Source: Tetraselmis striata (lineage: Eukaryota > Chlorophyta > Chlorodendrophyceae > Chlorodendrales > Chlorodendraceae). Taken from it: DNA of 64,000 nt. The position numbers and the translations under genes were made by a program. The stretch lies in the NCBI GenBank assembly GCA_006384855.1, contig VCJN01000206.1, positions 124,001-188,000 on the forward strand. Reading direction: 5' to 3'. This document shows positions 22,020 to 33,605 of the stretch, piece by piece (position 1 is the stretch's first letter; every line of letters starts with the position of its first letter). The notes below the pieces were generated by a model that worked only from the letters and a program-made list of their open reading frames with translations, had not been told where the DNA came from and did not search any database.

Positions 22020-23510
22020 CAGCCCCCCTCAATTGTACACGGTGGTCATCTCCGTTTGGCCGCTGTGTGCAATTGGAACAAGTGTCGGAATCTTGCGCTA
22101 CATTAGTACCGAATAGTGGCAGTAATCAATAGCGAATACCCTATACATCCTTGATAGCTTCCGGGCGACGCGCCTCCGTGTGCGTTGCACTCCATGCTGC
22201 AGTGTCGCCCCGCTGTGGTGTCTTATCCGCCGGAGCTTGCTGGTGATGAGGCCGCGAGGGCGTCATCTTCGTGCCCTCTATGGCAGCCTCTCCGAGAGCG
22301 GCGGGGCCGCTGAGCACGGGCTGCTAGTAGCCAACGCAATCGCGGGAGCACAGGGCGGGCTGCTCGCAGTTGAGCTGCCGGCACCCAATATATAGTAGCG
22401 CTGCCTCGCCGACGCTAGCCACATCGCACACGCACGCCTTTAGGCCAAAGGGCAGATGGCCAACGCAGTCGGGGGCAGCCCAGGCAGCTCATACACATGC
22501 TGCTCATAGCCGGGCTGCTCTTAGCCGGGCTGCTGATCCGGATGGTGCACACACCCTCCTTGCGGTCGCCAAACGGCGAGGGAATTGGTATTCTCGCACG
22601 CCAAGACGCCGCGCTGGCCGGCCTTGTCGGGCCTTGCATCGGGTTGGCCATGAAAATCGGCGCAGTAGGCGCAAGTGTCCTCGCAGCGGCGGCCGGCCCA
22701 TAGGGTCCGCAAGCACGATGTCGTAGATGCGCGTTCTTGCTAGGCGGCCCGCGAAGAAGTTCCCATGTGGCATTCTGCTGCCGCTGTATGAAGCACGAAT
22801 CACGAAGCACTGCACGAAACACAAAGAACTACACAAACGAATCAAGTGGATGCCCGCTACGTACGCGGCCCTGCGTCGGCGGCAAAATGTTCGGTGGTAA
22901 GTGCGACCTACCGGTATGCGGGATGTTAGGCGGGATGACCTAGGTAGGTAGGCGCCTGGTTGGGTAGTCGTAGCCGGGTTGCTCATACGCATACTGCTCG
23001 TAGGCGGGCTGCCTGGGGATGTGTGCTGCGATATTTGCAGCGCTCGTATTGTCCCATGTACGCACGGTCGACGAGTGGCCAACGGCACCACATCGATCGT
23101 CCACTCCGGCGAAGGTGACACGCGGGACGTGCTAGGCAAAACCTGCGTAGGTAGGCGCCTCGGCGGTTCGCGTGTGGTTCTTGCTGCGACGATATTGGAT
23201 GGCTGCTAAACGACGCGTTCCGCGCTGAAACGCTCCACTGTGTTCTCGCTGTTCAAGGTCCGGGGATCCACATAGCAGCCCCGCGACGGTCGTCCACCGG
23301 TCCTTCCAGTAAGCAAAAGCCACCAGCGGGCTCGCCGGTCGTTTCGCCGTCTGCCTCCGGTATTGCTAGTGGAACCACGACGTGTGACGGCCTGGCTCGA
23401 CGCAAGGTATGTGTTCTAATTCTATTTCTGAGGTTTCGTCTCTAAAATATAAATCTAGTACATAGCGAAGCACAACGGTGGGTTCGACGAAATCCCGGGG
23501 CGGACTTGTC
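22020..23510. other. No recognised gene; short GGGCTGCT-type repeats
   Basis: Degenerate repeats of AGCCGGGCTGCTC and similar lie at about 22500-22535 and 22970-23010. No convincing protein is encoded on either strand. Confidence 0.5.
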
Positions 23511-23630
23511 TGTTGAGCGCAGCCCCGGAGGTTGGCTCTCTCGGGCCGGTAGGCGGATCCCCGATACGGTTTGTTGAGCGCAGCCCCGGAGGCTGGCTCT
23601 CTCGGGCCCGTAGGCGGAACCCCGATACGG
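23511..23630 (+). repeat. Two-unit tandem repeat, ~60 bp period
   Basis: Two adjacent ~60 bp units share GTTGAGCGCAGCCCCGGAGG and GGCTCTCTCGGGC, ending in CCCCGATACGG. They lie about 190 bp upstream of the second copy of the 228 bp direct repeat. Confidence 0.9.
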
Positions 23631-23818
23631 TGTCGGGAGGGTTGTGTATTGGCCCCGGAGGCTCAGCGTGTATCCCCCGCCCCCTTGTGGGCGTGTTTTC
23701 GGCGCCCTTGTGGCAGCCGCCTCGGCCATTTTTTCGAACGACTCCAGACGTGCGCCGGACGCACGGACTTATCCCTGCACCCCGCTCGCGCCCACGTGAC
23801 GTGTGAGGGCCCATAACC

Positions 23819-24044
23819 TAAACGGATCAACCGTGAAGGAGATGGTGAGTGGAAGTGCTCGGAGCATCTTACAGTGGGAGCAACGAGCCGGGCTCAAGCT
23901 GCGGGGACTATAGGCAGAAAGAGAGTGAAAGCAGAGCGCCCGGCGGGCCGAGAGACAGGCGCGCGCGTGCAACGGCGTGCGCGACATGTGCCCGGCGGGT
24001 GCTAGGGTATCAGCCGGTGCTAGGGTATCGGGCAGATTCCAGCA
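23819..24044 (+). repeat. Direct repeat copy 2 (partner at 21.8 kb)
   Basis: Same family and orientation as 21792-22019, by eye about 80% alike. Confidence 0.85.
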
Positions 24045-24504
24045 AGCCTAGCATACCTAGCTCAGAAGAAATGGTAAGAGCCTAGCAACGAAGAAATGGT
24101 AGAAGCCGATCTCAGAAGAACCCGACGCCCCGGCACAGCGGCCAAGAAGAACATGACGACGGGTGGTAAGCCGGTCGATGACAAAATAAGCTTGATTACG
24201 ATAGGAGGGGTTAGTAATGACTGGGAAAAGTCCTTGATTACATTGCCGACCACGGGACCTTTATATTCGTCTTACAACACGGGTGATGAGCTGTATGCCA
24301 GTTCCGTCCGTGCTTTGGCGAGCACATAGGAACTTATTCACGATCACGGAATGCCGTATATTTCGAGATAATTTATGGTGTTGGTTAGGGTATTAGACAG
24401 CCTAGGGTTCAAGGGTTGCTTAACCCCATCCTCCCAACATAATAACCAAATATTATAGCAATATTGCCCTAGATCGAAACGGAGAGGGCAGACATTTCAT
24501 GATC

Positions 24505-24745
24505 ACCGATGCCGGGTATTTTGATGGTTGTGTTTACAACGGTGATCCAAGTCAATAGTGTTGGAAATTCCGTCACCGGCCTTTAGTTAGTCTTGCAAAA
24601 TGCTTCGGCAATTTGCTTGGTGACTACAACGGAGCGTCGTCGCCTACCCAACGCTTTCCGTATCTGGATTGTTGCCTATACGGCCGTCGTAGAGAGGCGA
24701 CTAGCAAGGGTTTCACTGTCGCCAATCACGTCCCGGGGGCGAAAA
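24505..24745 (+). mobile_element. LINE 3' end fragment
   Basis: This segment matches the 3' non-coding tail of the LINE at 43806-44035: TGCCGGGTATTTTGATGG, AGTGTTGGAAATTCCGTCAC, AAATGCTTCGGCAATTTGCT and CGGCCGTCGTAGAGA, ending CCCGGGGGCGAAAAAA. A 5'-truncated copy ending in A residues is what target-primed reverse transcription leaves. Confidence 0.85.
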
Positions 24746-25890
24746 AACTGCAATAGATCGTCGTTACTTGGCCGCCGCACCGCCGTGCGCCGCGCCTCGG
24801 GATCGTTAACTTGTTTCCATCTCGACCGCACTTCTCACCTGCCCCAACCCCAGAGCACCATGCGTGGTCTCTTCCGATCACCGGCGGGTATCTTTGCATT
24901 TATTGCTGAAACCACCGCCTAGCTATCGCCTCTTGTCGCGAGCGTTGGTCAACCTGGCAACCCGCCACAGCGCGCGGGCGAAACTGCACCGTCGTCGGAC
25001 GCCATGATGTTACACGAGACGACAAGCACACCACGCCAGACCATATATTATGAGAATGAGGGTGACACAACTCGGTTTGTGCATCAAGGGTCCCACATGG
25101 ATGCTTCCTTGCTGCGTCGGTGGATCGCCGGGTTGTGGCGGTACAACGATGGCGCGCATGCGCACACCACCGGCGCGCGGGGGAGTGGCCACACACGCCG
25201 CGTCGGGATGGTATGGAAGGCGGACCTATAAATCCCACATTCAAAAAGCCGCTAGATCGTAAATTCAATCTAGGACGTCGTAGATTCGACCTCCGAAAGT
25301 CCTAGATTAGCGCAAATTTAGGACAAAGCGAGAAAATCTATGACGTCCTAGATTGGCATCGAGGGCCTTTTCGGCCCACCCGGTACGAATCATGGGCCTT
25401 CAAGGCCACCCCACGAGCCGTGCGTCGCGATTGCCGCCCATGCAGTCCACCGCTCCACCACTCGCGCCCGGGTTCCGCCGCCTATTCAGTGCCGCTCCGC
25501 CCGACCGGCGCCATGCATATATAGGGGCCGATTGCGGGGCCTCGGCCATGATGTATCCCTCCGTCATGTGAAGCTCGCTCTATTCCCCGTTGCTCGACCT
25601 TCACCGGACCCCACGATGGCGACCGAGGGTGGTGCCGCACCAACCGCGGCTAGCGATTATCCTGACCCGGACGGCTCCTCCTAGCGCTCGGGCACGGTGA
25701 GTTGGCAGCCGTCAAGTAGCACGGGGAGGCGGTTCTGAGGTTGGGTACCGCCAGGTGGGACAGTGAGCAGTGAGCAGTGATGCGGGCCGCGGCGACTTTC
25801 GGTTGGCGGCCCAATGCCGGCGGCGGGGGCTGATGCGGGCGGCGCGGCCGCAGCGAGATGACGATTTGCGACGGTAATTCGAATGTGGGG
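24746..25890. other. No recognised gene, repeat-like
   Basis: No coding region is supported. At about 25250-25350 there are several short inverted and direct CTAGATT/AATCTAGG motifs, similar in style to the sequence at 44050-44110. This suggests remnants of a small DNA element. Confidence 0.4.
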
Positions 25891-26271
25891 TTAAGACCAC
25901 ACTCGGCATAGATTCCAAAACGCGATATCCAAAAGGCAGTTGCCTGATTAGGATACAAAAGCGGTACGTTTTGGAGATAGGAGCCCTCAGACCCCGACTC
26001 GGCATAACCTCCATAATCCAAAAGGGCCGAAATTTTGGGGATTACGTTTTGGAGAGCGGCGCCACCTCCATAATCGGGCCCATGCGGTGTGCTGACGCCT
26101 TCTTGCCCCGTCCCGCCGAGGCCCATCCGCACACATCCGCGCCCACCCGCGCCGGGACTCCGTGACAGTTCCCGCCACTCGTGCTCGATCTAGGGCCCTA
26201 TAGATTGCCTCACGGGCAGTCAACGGCCTGGACGGGCTGCGACCGCGCGTGAGTGGTAGGGCGGTGCCGCC

Positions 26272-27680
26272 ATGGCGGAGCCGGCGCATCAGGCAGTGAG
26301 CGGCCCGGCATCTTCTCCCGGCTCCGCACCCTGTGCAGAGGAGGCGACAGCGCTGGGCGAGACGCCCCCAACCCGAGGCACCGCGGACGAAGAGAAAGAG
26401 GCAGGGACGGCCCCCGCCGAACCCGCTGGCGAGGCAGGTGAGTCGGGTTCGAAGAAGACCAAGGGCAAGAAGGCGGGCGTACCGAACTGGGCGCCCATTG
26501 AGGCTGTCGCCTGCGTCTGGGCACAACTCGCCCAATGCGACGAGGAGCAAATTCAGGATGGCCAAGGCTTGCAGGAGGGTTCAAAGGCCAAGTATCTCTC
26601 GAAAGCGCTGGAGTTGAAACGACAAGGGCGCTGGTTGCCGAAGTTATCCGGTGGGCGAACGCCAGAGCAAACCGCCGCCATTCGAGCCGGGCCAGAAGCT
26701 ACCCCCGAGTCCTTTTGGGGGAAGGCCGACAAGCTTAAGGCCAGCGTCATCAACCACATCGTTCCAATTTGGTGGAAGGTAAAAGACGACCAGCGCAGTG
26801 GCTGGGACATGACGGAGTTTGTGAAGGAGGCGCTTGCCAAGTGCCCCCCCCCCCCCCACCGCGCGCCCCCAAACCCTTTTCTTGGTTCCTCATGGTTTCT
26901 CACCGACACCAACGGTGTTACATGCAAATAATACCGCAGGTATTGGCGTCAAAGGACTGGCAAGATGCAAGATTTGTCCGCCCACCCTCCAGAGGGATGG
27001 ACATGTCCAGAATGGGAGGTTTTTCTGTTTCTTGTGCCACCAGGCCATGATGATCTTGTTGCGAAGCCCATCTCCGAACCCGGGGGTGGGATTGGTGGGC
27101 TGTCGCAACGTAGGGCCGTAAAAAAAAGGAAGCGGGACAGGGCAGCGTCTGGGTCTGAACTGCATGGATCCATTGCGCCCACCAATAGCGTTGTGAAGAA
27201 GGCAAAGTCTGGTGCCCCGTCGGAGACAACGATGGCTGAGCAGAACGGCAACGATACAAAGGACACATCCATTTCTCCCAGCAAGTATGCCATCGACAGA
27301 ATGACACAGGCCATTGGCGATATGGGAGGCGCAATCCGCACGCAGTGCGCTATTATGGAGAGACAGGCCGATTCGATGACACTCACCGCCGAGGCGGCAG
27401 CAAAGAAAGCAAAGATAGAGACAATGCGGTTGCAACTGCAGGTACATGGCTGCATGCATGGCTGCTTGCATATATATTTTATGTGATGTCATCGTGACAT
27501 GTATTGCGGCTTATTGAATTCTCTCTAACTGCCAATGATGTGCTACATACGCAGATATTCCCGCCAGGAAGCGTTGAATGCCGAAATGCTTACCAAGAGC
27601 TCGTGGATGCCAATCGCTCTGTTGCACAAGTTGCGGACGATGAGGCTGCAGAGCAAGACGCCAACCTGAGAAATCTGTAA
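26272..27680 (+). CDS. Harbinger ORF1, SANT/Myb-like DNA-binding protein (3 exons)
   Basis: Exons 26272-26840, 26940-27441 and 27555-27680 join in phase (phase 2, then phase 0), giving about 398 residues ending in NLRNL-stop. The first part is Ala/Glu/Lys-rich with a basic GSKKTKGKKAG patch. It then has NWAPIEAVACVWAQLAQCDE and a Trp-containing helical region (PIWWKVKDDQRSGWD), the pattern of the trihelix/SANT-like ORF1 proteins that bind Harbinger ends and help the transposase into the nucleus. A basic KKRKRDR motif (nuclear localisation type) and a C-terminal coiled region follow. The first intron begins GTGCC followed by a C run. Unlike the transposase, it looks intact. Confidence 0.75.
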
Positions 27681-27721
27681 TGATGAATTTCGGTATGTGC
27701 TGGTGCTATGAATGCGTGCTG

Positions 27722-27900
27722 GCTCGAGGCAGCAACAGCAATATTCAGAATTGCAGCGGCAAATTAGCGCGGACAAACTAGGCAAGTTTGGGGCAGCAAC
27801 AGCAGCAAGATTTACGATCGCAGCAGCAAAGCAGCCGGGACAAAATTAGCAAGTTTGGGGCAGCAGCAGCAATATTCTTAATTACAGCGGCAAAGCAGTC
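27722..27900 (+). repeat. Short tandem repeats between the Harbinger genes
   Basis: About three units of roughly 60 bp share GGGGCAGCAACAGCAGCAA and AAATTAGCAAGTTTGG. They lie between the two convergent 3' ends. Confidence 0.8.
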
Positions 27901-27902
27901 CT

Positions 27903-29439
27903 TTACGGGCCATATGCTTGAGATGCTGCCTCATCTCTCTCGGCCCGCGTTCGTAAAGCATGCACCTCCCCCTTTGCTAGAGCAATATTGTAATGCATGA
28001 CAAGTGCATTGCGCTTTTGAAACCACCTACTCTGTACCTCTAGTGCCTCATCAGTTCTAGCCTGGCTACCATTGATGAATCCATTTATCAAATCCAACCT
28101 CAACCCATATCGTCTAGCTTCCTCAGCATCAACCACCTTCCAGTGATGCTCCTCAAGTCCATCATCCGCAAGCCCGCTTGAGTGCAAGATCATGTTGTGC
28201 AGAATGACGCAAACCTTCACAGTGCGGTCGATCTCCTTGCCATGGTAATTGAGGAAGCGACCAGCCAGTATTGCAAATCTTTTCTTCAGCATCCCAAACA
28301 CACATTCAACATCCTTGCGCACCGACTCGCAGAGGCCGGACCATCCATGCAAATCCGCCATGTCTGCATGCTTGGATCCACAAATAGTTGTCAGCCATTT
28401 GTGGTATCCACAATCACATAACGTCCATAGGCCACGCATATATGCAACCTCCTGCCCCATCGCTGTGTAAACCTTGTACGTGTAATTCTTGTATTCTGCG
28501 TCGTCCGCCAGAGCTTGGAGGAACTTGTCATATCTCACAATAGTTTTGTCATTTCTCGCTCCTAAGAACCCATGGCTGACCCAATAAATCTCGCGATTGT
28601 GGCCGACATGGAATTGATATCCAAGTGTGGGATATCCTTCTTTTCTAGTGTGGAGGAAGCGCAATGAGTAAGGGGCACCTGTCATACCGAACATGGACGA
28701 CATCCATGCTTGATACACATCCGGGCAGGCCGCAGCGGCGGAAGAGCTCCTCTGAAGCATGTACCTTGTCTCCTTTGGGCATCTTCACCCACTTCTCGTA
28801 TTACTTGTCGACGAACCAGTCCTCCCATTGAGTAACAAAGTCTTGCAATACAGTGCTGCTGATGCCCGCCATGCACTCAAGGCCGTCCACCGAAACGCCC
28901 AACGCCAGGCGACGCAAACCCGCCATGAGCTTTATTGCGAGAGGATGAGGACGCTGTCCCCGTCGCTGCCTCCTTGCCATATCGTCAGGGAAGTGGCATG
29001 AGGCCCGCATATCTGCCAGTATGTCCGAGAAAAGGCTGTATGGCACACGGAACTTTTGCTTGAATGCCTTCCCCAACACAGTGCTCGGATCTGCAACCAG
29101 GTGCGCATACTCGACAAAGTTAAGGTGCCACTGGGTTTTCGTCGGCTGCAATAGCCATGATGTTTTGCCTGTCTCACCCGTGTAACGAGGCGAAGGCGGC
29201 TTGCAGCCGTGGCGACTCCCACCACGCCCGCCTAGAGCGAGTTGCACCTGCCAATCGCCTTCACCGACAGCACGGCGCCTTTTCCGCGACGAGTTCACGA
29301 CCAACGTGGCCGCTGCCACGGCAACAGTGCAGCCCGCGGCCCATAAAGAGCCTCCCGAGGCTGCGGCTAGCTTCGACTGCGTGCCCATCCAACCGATCAG
29401 TAACGAGCGAGTAGGGGTGCAACGGTGGTTGCTACGCAA
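27903..29439 (-). pseudogene. PIF/Harbinger transposase (DDE_Tnp_4), disrupted
   Basis: Reading on -, an N-terminal part (29439-28803) ends at a TAA after QWEDWFVDK. The same frame then continues with YEKWVKMPKGDK and SSMDVVHVRYDRCP, holding the first catalytic Asp, to a TAG near 28650. The remainder (28760-27903 frame) carries TRKEGYPTLGYQFHVGHNRE, GARNDKTIVRYDKF (second Asp) and VRKDVECVFGMLKKRF (Glu). The DDE triad is recognisable, but one in-frame stop and one frameshift separate the parts, so no single product can be made without splicing or recoding. A small intron across the gap cannot be excluded. Functional copies elsewhere could mobilise this element. Confidence 0.88.
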
Positions 29440-29714
29440 TGGCGGCTATTGCGGTAATGCTGCCGCGGCCTGGGCCGCGGCCCGGCATTTTGGAGAGTAA
29501 ATTTTGGAATCTATGCCGAGTCGCTTTTCCGCAGATGCATGCCCGGTATCTCTCCAAAAGGGCCGAAATTACGGGTACGCGTCAGCACCCGCACAGATAA
29601 TATATGGGGATTACGTTTTGGAATCTATGCCGAGACATTATCTATATTATGGGTTAAATATAGTATATGCCGAGATTTTATCTATATTGTGGGTTAAATA
29701 TAGTATTCATACTA

Positions 29715-29862
29715 AGCGGCGCTTCGTGCCGGGGATTTGTGGAGGTGCCCCTACCTCTTGGGTTGAGCCTCGTGCGAGATGCGGCCCGCTTTCAGCCGGC
29801 TTATAGTGTCGATCTTTCAGGTCTGCTTTTAGGGGTAGATTTGTTCATGTGATTGTATTTTA
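29715..29862. repeat. Short repeat shared with 44.33 kb
   Basis: AAGCGGCGCTTCGTGCCGGG, then GTGGAGGTGCCCCTACCTC and TTGGGTTGAGC, recur at 44325-44490 in the same orientation. The complement of TACCTCTTGGGTTGAGC also ends the larger repeats at 42.3 and 45.8 kb, so all belong to one family. Confidence 0.8.
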
Positions 29863-29933
29863 AAAGCAGCATTAATATGTTTTAATAGTTTAAAATATTA
29901 TTATATATGATGATGCAATATTTTAAACATATC

Positions 29934-30983
29934 TGTCACAGCGTACAACGTTTCAACGTACGCATGCGCGCGTACGGGGACTTGCTCACTTGGCATACCG
30001 GCGAATACTCGTCGCCTGTCATACGAGTATCACTTTTAGCACTGGCAGTACTGCGTTGTATGTGTATCCTTGATGTCCAAGCAAGCAGTCACCCATGGCG
30101 CAACGACCAACTGTCTGTCGCTCAACTCTCACACTTAGAACCACCGACAGACCTAGGGCCCGTACCAACGGCTAACTGCCGCCAACCACGGCGCCCGTGC
30201 AGACCAATAGCGCGTGGGAAGGCCTAGGGGCTTAGTCGGCTCGCGCGCCCGCGGGATGCTTTAGCATCCTGTCGGCGCGCTGTCCGCCCACTCTTTGGCT
30301 TTCCAAACGTCTCATCCCCACCCATCTTGTAACCACGCTACTACACCACAAACACCTCGGCTCTGTGCACATCACACATGCACGTGCCTCGTCTATTGCT
30401 GTCCTTCAAGGGCAGTACAACCTGCTGTCGAGCTGCAAGTGATATCGCGCAGCAAGCAACGGTGGCGAGTCGCGGTTACGCCTGTGTTGTTCGCGTCGTA
30501 ACGCCGGTCTTGCTTTTACCTCCTGTGAACCCGTCGTACCGATTGCCTGGACTTGTCGACCGACCGACCGATTGATTAGCGTACCGAACGTGCCTGATCA
30601 GCACTGGCTTGCTTGTTGCCATATGCGAGCAGTCGGTATTGCGCGTCGTCGTCGAGTCTTGTCGTGATACCGTACGCGTACGCATATGCGCGCGTGCGGG
30701 CACTCGTAGTCCATTCGCGAGAGGCATGTCGTGCGGCAAAGGGTGAGGAGTGCTTGACGTATTTCGCGTCGATCGACCACACACACACACACACCTCTGT
30801 CACGCCGAGTAATCAAGCAACTCGCACGCGTGCGTAGTGCCGGCCAATAGGGCCGATGGCACTGTGAGACGTACTTCTACTGGAGTCATAGGAACATAGG
30901 CCAAGAGTCAGCAAGTCTTAGACAGAGACTTAGAGGCCAGGACACGTACATAAGACCACATGCCAAAGAGTCTGTTAGGCGAT
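29934..30983 (+). repeat. 5' LTR
   Basis: Starts TGTCACAGCGTAC. Against the 3' LTR I count by eye about 18 substitutions, a shorter CA repeat near 30779, and a 4-base difference near 30867. A small perfect hairpin, GGATGCTTTAGCATCC, lies at about 30254-30269. Homology with the 3' LTR stops at GGCGAT, 30983. Confidence 0.95.
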
Positions 30984-31005
30984 CGTTTGGAAAGCCAAAG
31001 AGTGG
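30288..31005 (+). promoter_or_regulatory. Candidate self-priming inverted repeat at the primer-binding position
   Basis: Bases 30288-30309, inside the 5' LTR, are the exact reverse complement of 30984-31005, the first 22 bases after LTR homology ends. A reverse transcriptase primer-binding site is normally at that position. No usual tRNA-type site starting TGG is seen there. The 3' LTR keeps the inner arm (40799-40820) and, as expected, lacks the outer arm. In the Tf1/sushi group the transcript's own 5' end primes reverse transcription in this way. The transcription start is not known here. Confidence 0.6.
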
Positions 31006-31376
31006 CTGTTCCTATGTGGTCTTAGTCATGAACGCCCACATCCCAATACTCCCACTTAGACGCTGACCTCGAGGTTGTTCAGGGGACGCCCTCACCGCCT
31101 GCAGTCAGCCACGTCTTCACAAGTGGCTTGGAGGGAGCAAGTCATCGTTGTGCAACGTTCATCGGCGCCGATCTTCTGCGCTATTGTTGGCAAGGCACTG
31201 TGAAAGGAGCGCGTAGGAGGCATCGCCTACACCTACAACGCGTGCAACGAGCTGAGGCGAGCCGCGTGCGGTGGTTACCTCAGCCTGGAGCGCGTTCGTC
31301 GGCAACCGCTTCATCAACATGTTCAGTCCAGACTTCTGCGCGCCAATTGGGGGGGAGCAGTCACTGAGCAAGGCGC

Positions 31377-33554
31377 ATGTCAGAGGGAGAGAGCCCGCGC
31401 CAACTCAGCCGACGCTTCACGAGGAGTACCGGAGCACCTGTGGCAGCACCCTTATCGGAGCCGGAGCGCGTCTTGCGTCAAGCGCTCTGTGACGCCATGG
31501 CGCAGCGCCGTGGAGACCCCAGCGCCGTAGGATCTGGAACACCATCAAGACGACGACCACCTGGCAGTCAGCACTACACGCCCAATCAGATCATGGGTGA
31601 CCTGAGTGCAGCGGACGAGCGCATCTACGAGGAGCGAGAAGATGCGCGGACAATCGCCGGTGGTCTACGCAAGGAGACAACACCACGCCATGAGCGCTTC
31701 GACGGCGCTACCTCGATATGGACGGAGTGGTTCAGTTCATACAACGCCAACGTGTTGGTGCCATACGCGCTTGCCAAGGCGCCACCTAGATCAGCCCCGA
31801 GGGCTGACGGAGTTGGTTCATCGGAGGGCGAGAGCACCGGACCGGAGTGGGTGTTTAGTCCGGCGGACTCCCTTCAGCTTCTTCAAGAGTACGTCGAGAT
31901 CAACGCCGTCACCAGGCCCATCATCGATCAATGGCAGAAGGACACCCTACGCTATCAACAACAAACTCTCCGCTTCGACCCTGCATCCGGACGCATTAGA
32001 GTGCCATCGCGCGAGGATGCGGACGCCTTTCGCGAGTTACGTTATCGACGCTACCATACGTGGAGCTCTTTGAGACCAAGTTCAACGAGGCGCCGAAGAT
32101 GCGCACTAGGTACGATGCCTACACCCGTGAGGGCTTCCGCGAGACCCCTGCCAGCTTGGCGATGACTCTTCGCGAGCTCAAGGCGCATCTACCAGACCTC
32201 ACGTGGGACAAGGTCAACCAGAAAGCGTTCGACGTCATGACCTCTGTGTGGCGCTCTATTCCGGCGCTCAAGCAGTCCCTCGACGCTGGCTTCCACCAGC
32301 TCAAGGACATCGCTGTTCTACGTCAGTCTCATGAGGACCGCTTGGACGAGATAGCTGCGGAGGTGGAGCGCTATGAGGACATCGTGAGGAAGGATGAGAT
32401 TCTAATGGCGGAGGCCTTGACGGCTGCCCAACACTTCGCGGAACTGACTGGGGCATCGGCGCCGGCAGCTGGTGGAGGACGGCAGCACGGCACCAGCACT
32501 CAAGAACCTGTCATCGCATGGACCATGGTCAACGGACGTCGTGTGCGAGCGCAGCTTGTCGTCGTGAAGGACACCCACCACATCCGCCCGTTGTGCGAGG
32601 CTTGCACAAAGGCGCGTGGACGTGACATCTTTCACGGAGCCAACTACCGAGAGTGTGCCAACAAGTTCGGCTCAACCATGTATGTCAACGACGCCGCTGG
32701 TGGCCGTGGCGGCCGTGGAGGCGGCCGAGGCGCAGACCGAGGTGGCCGTGGTGGTCATGGCGGTGGACGCGGCGATGGAGGCGCACCCGGAGGCGGACGA
32801 GGACCGTGCTCGAACGTTGGGTGCGACGGCGCTCGCAACTTCAATGAGTGCGACAAGCCAGTCATTGACCCTACGCTCATCGCACGACTGAAGCGCAACC
32901 AGCGGGAGCGAGAGCGTCGCCTTGCGTATGGACAGCAACGCGGATGGACTATGGACGTGGAGACCGGACTGTCCAAGCTCGAGATGGACTTGGCGAGGAA
33001 AGCCGGACACATGCTCACTGGGCAACACGACGCCCATGCTGACGGAGCAGGGACATCATCAACAATGGCAGACCTGGCGGCCATGTTCTCTCGCATCCTC
33101 GAGAAGTCTCAAGCTGCCCATGGTGCTCCGGGTGCCATGTATGCGCTTGGCCGTGGAGGTGCCGGACCCCTTTCTAGATTGCGTTGACACCGACGATCAC
33201 GGCACTTTGCTACATGGAGCGTCGTGTGTGGCGCTGCCCGTGCGTGAGCTGCGTGAAGTCTTCTTTGGAGCTCCAGGTCGTGCGCAACCTGTGGGGGCTG
33301 ACCAGACGCCGGAGTCGACTGTGCCAAGACCGCGTGGACGCCCGGCAGTGCTGCCTCCAAGATCGGCGCGGAACCCTGAACTTCGCATGCGCCAACCCGG
33401 ATGGGACGCCCAACGCGAGCAACTCACCAAGCAGCGGCCCCAAGGCTTTGAGCCGGCAGTCGAGCAGGAGGCTCCTGCGTGCTACGAGGGCCGCCGTGGA
33501 GGAGGAGCGATCACCTCGGACATGTTGGACATCCGCAATCACCAGCTCCTGTAG
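31377..33554 (+). pseudogene. Retrotransposon gag region, frame-broken
   Basis: Three successive frames appear to form one capsid/nucleocapsid product. The first is 31377 to about 32055 (Ser/Pro/Arg-rich, then HERFDGATSIWTEWFSSYN). The second is about 32060-33187, with an alpha-helical capsid-like part, a Cys/His cluster CEACTKARGRDIFHG with downstream YREC, and an RGG-rich stretch GGRGGRGGGRGADRGG. The third is about 33190-33554 (Pro/Arg/Gln-rich). The glycine-arginine and Cys/His parts would bind RNA. The shift at about 32055-32060 is not at an obvious slippery site. It may be mutation or sequencing error. Confidence 0.7.
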
Positions 33555-33605
33555 CACCTGCGCACAGCGCTACAACACGCCAAGTTCCCTGGTCTACCCG
33601 TTGCT

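Larger units (their letters stand above)
25895..29640. mobile_element. PIF/Harbinger DNA transposon
   Basis: The element has the two-gene arrangement of PIF/Harbinger: a SANT/Myb-like DNA-binding gene (+) and a DDE_Tnp_4 transposase (-). The ends carry the inverted motif CTCGGCATAGATTCCAAAAC at about 25903-25922 on +, and its complement GTTTTGGAATCTATGCCGAG at about 29615-29634. Additional copies of CCAAAAGGGCCGAAATT occur near both ends in direct orientation. A TTA lies just outside the left terminus and a TTA at 29654, in line with the 3 bp TWA/TTA target preference of this superfamily, but the exact termini are not fixed. Confidence 0.85.

Noticed and set aside
24096-24329. Open frame containing KPVDDKISLITIGGVSNDWE
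   Set aside because: Looks mildly protein-like but is short, without motif, splice support or homologous copy in the window.
27722-27900. Possible CRISPR-like array
   Set aside because: Three degenerate ~60 bp units without spacers in a eukaryotic transposon.
30576-30837. Short open frames inside both LTRs
   Set aside because: They occur in several frames on both strands, include the CA repeat and have no start context or motif.
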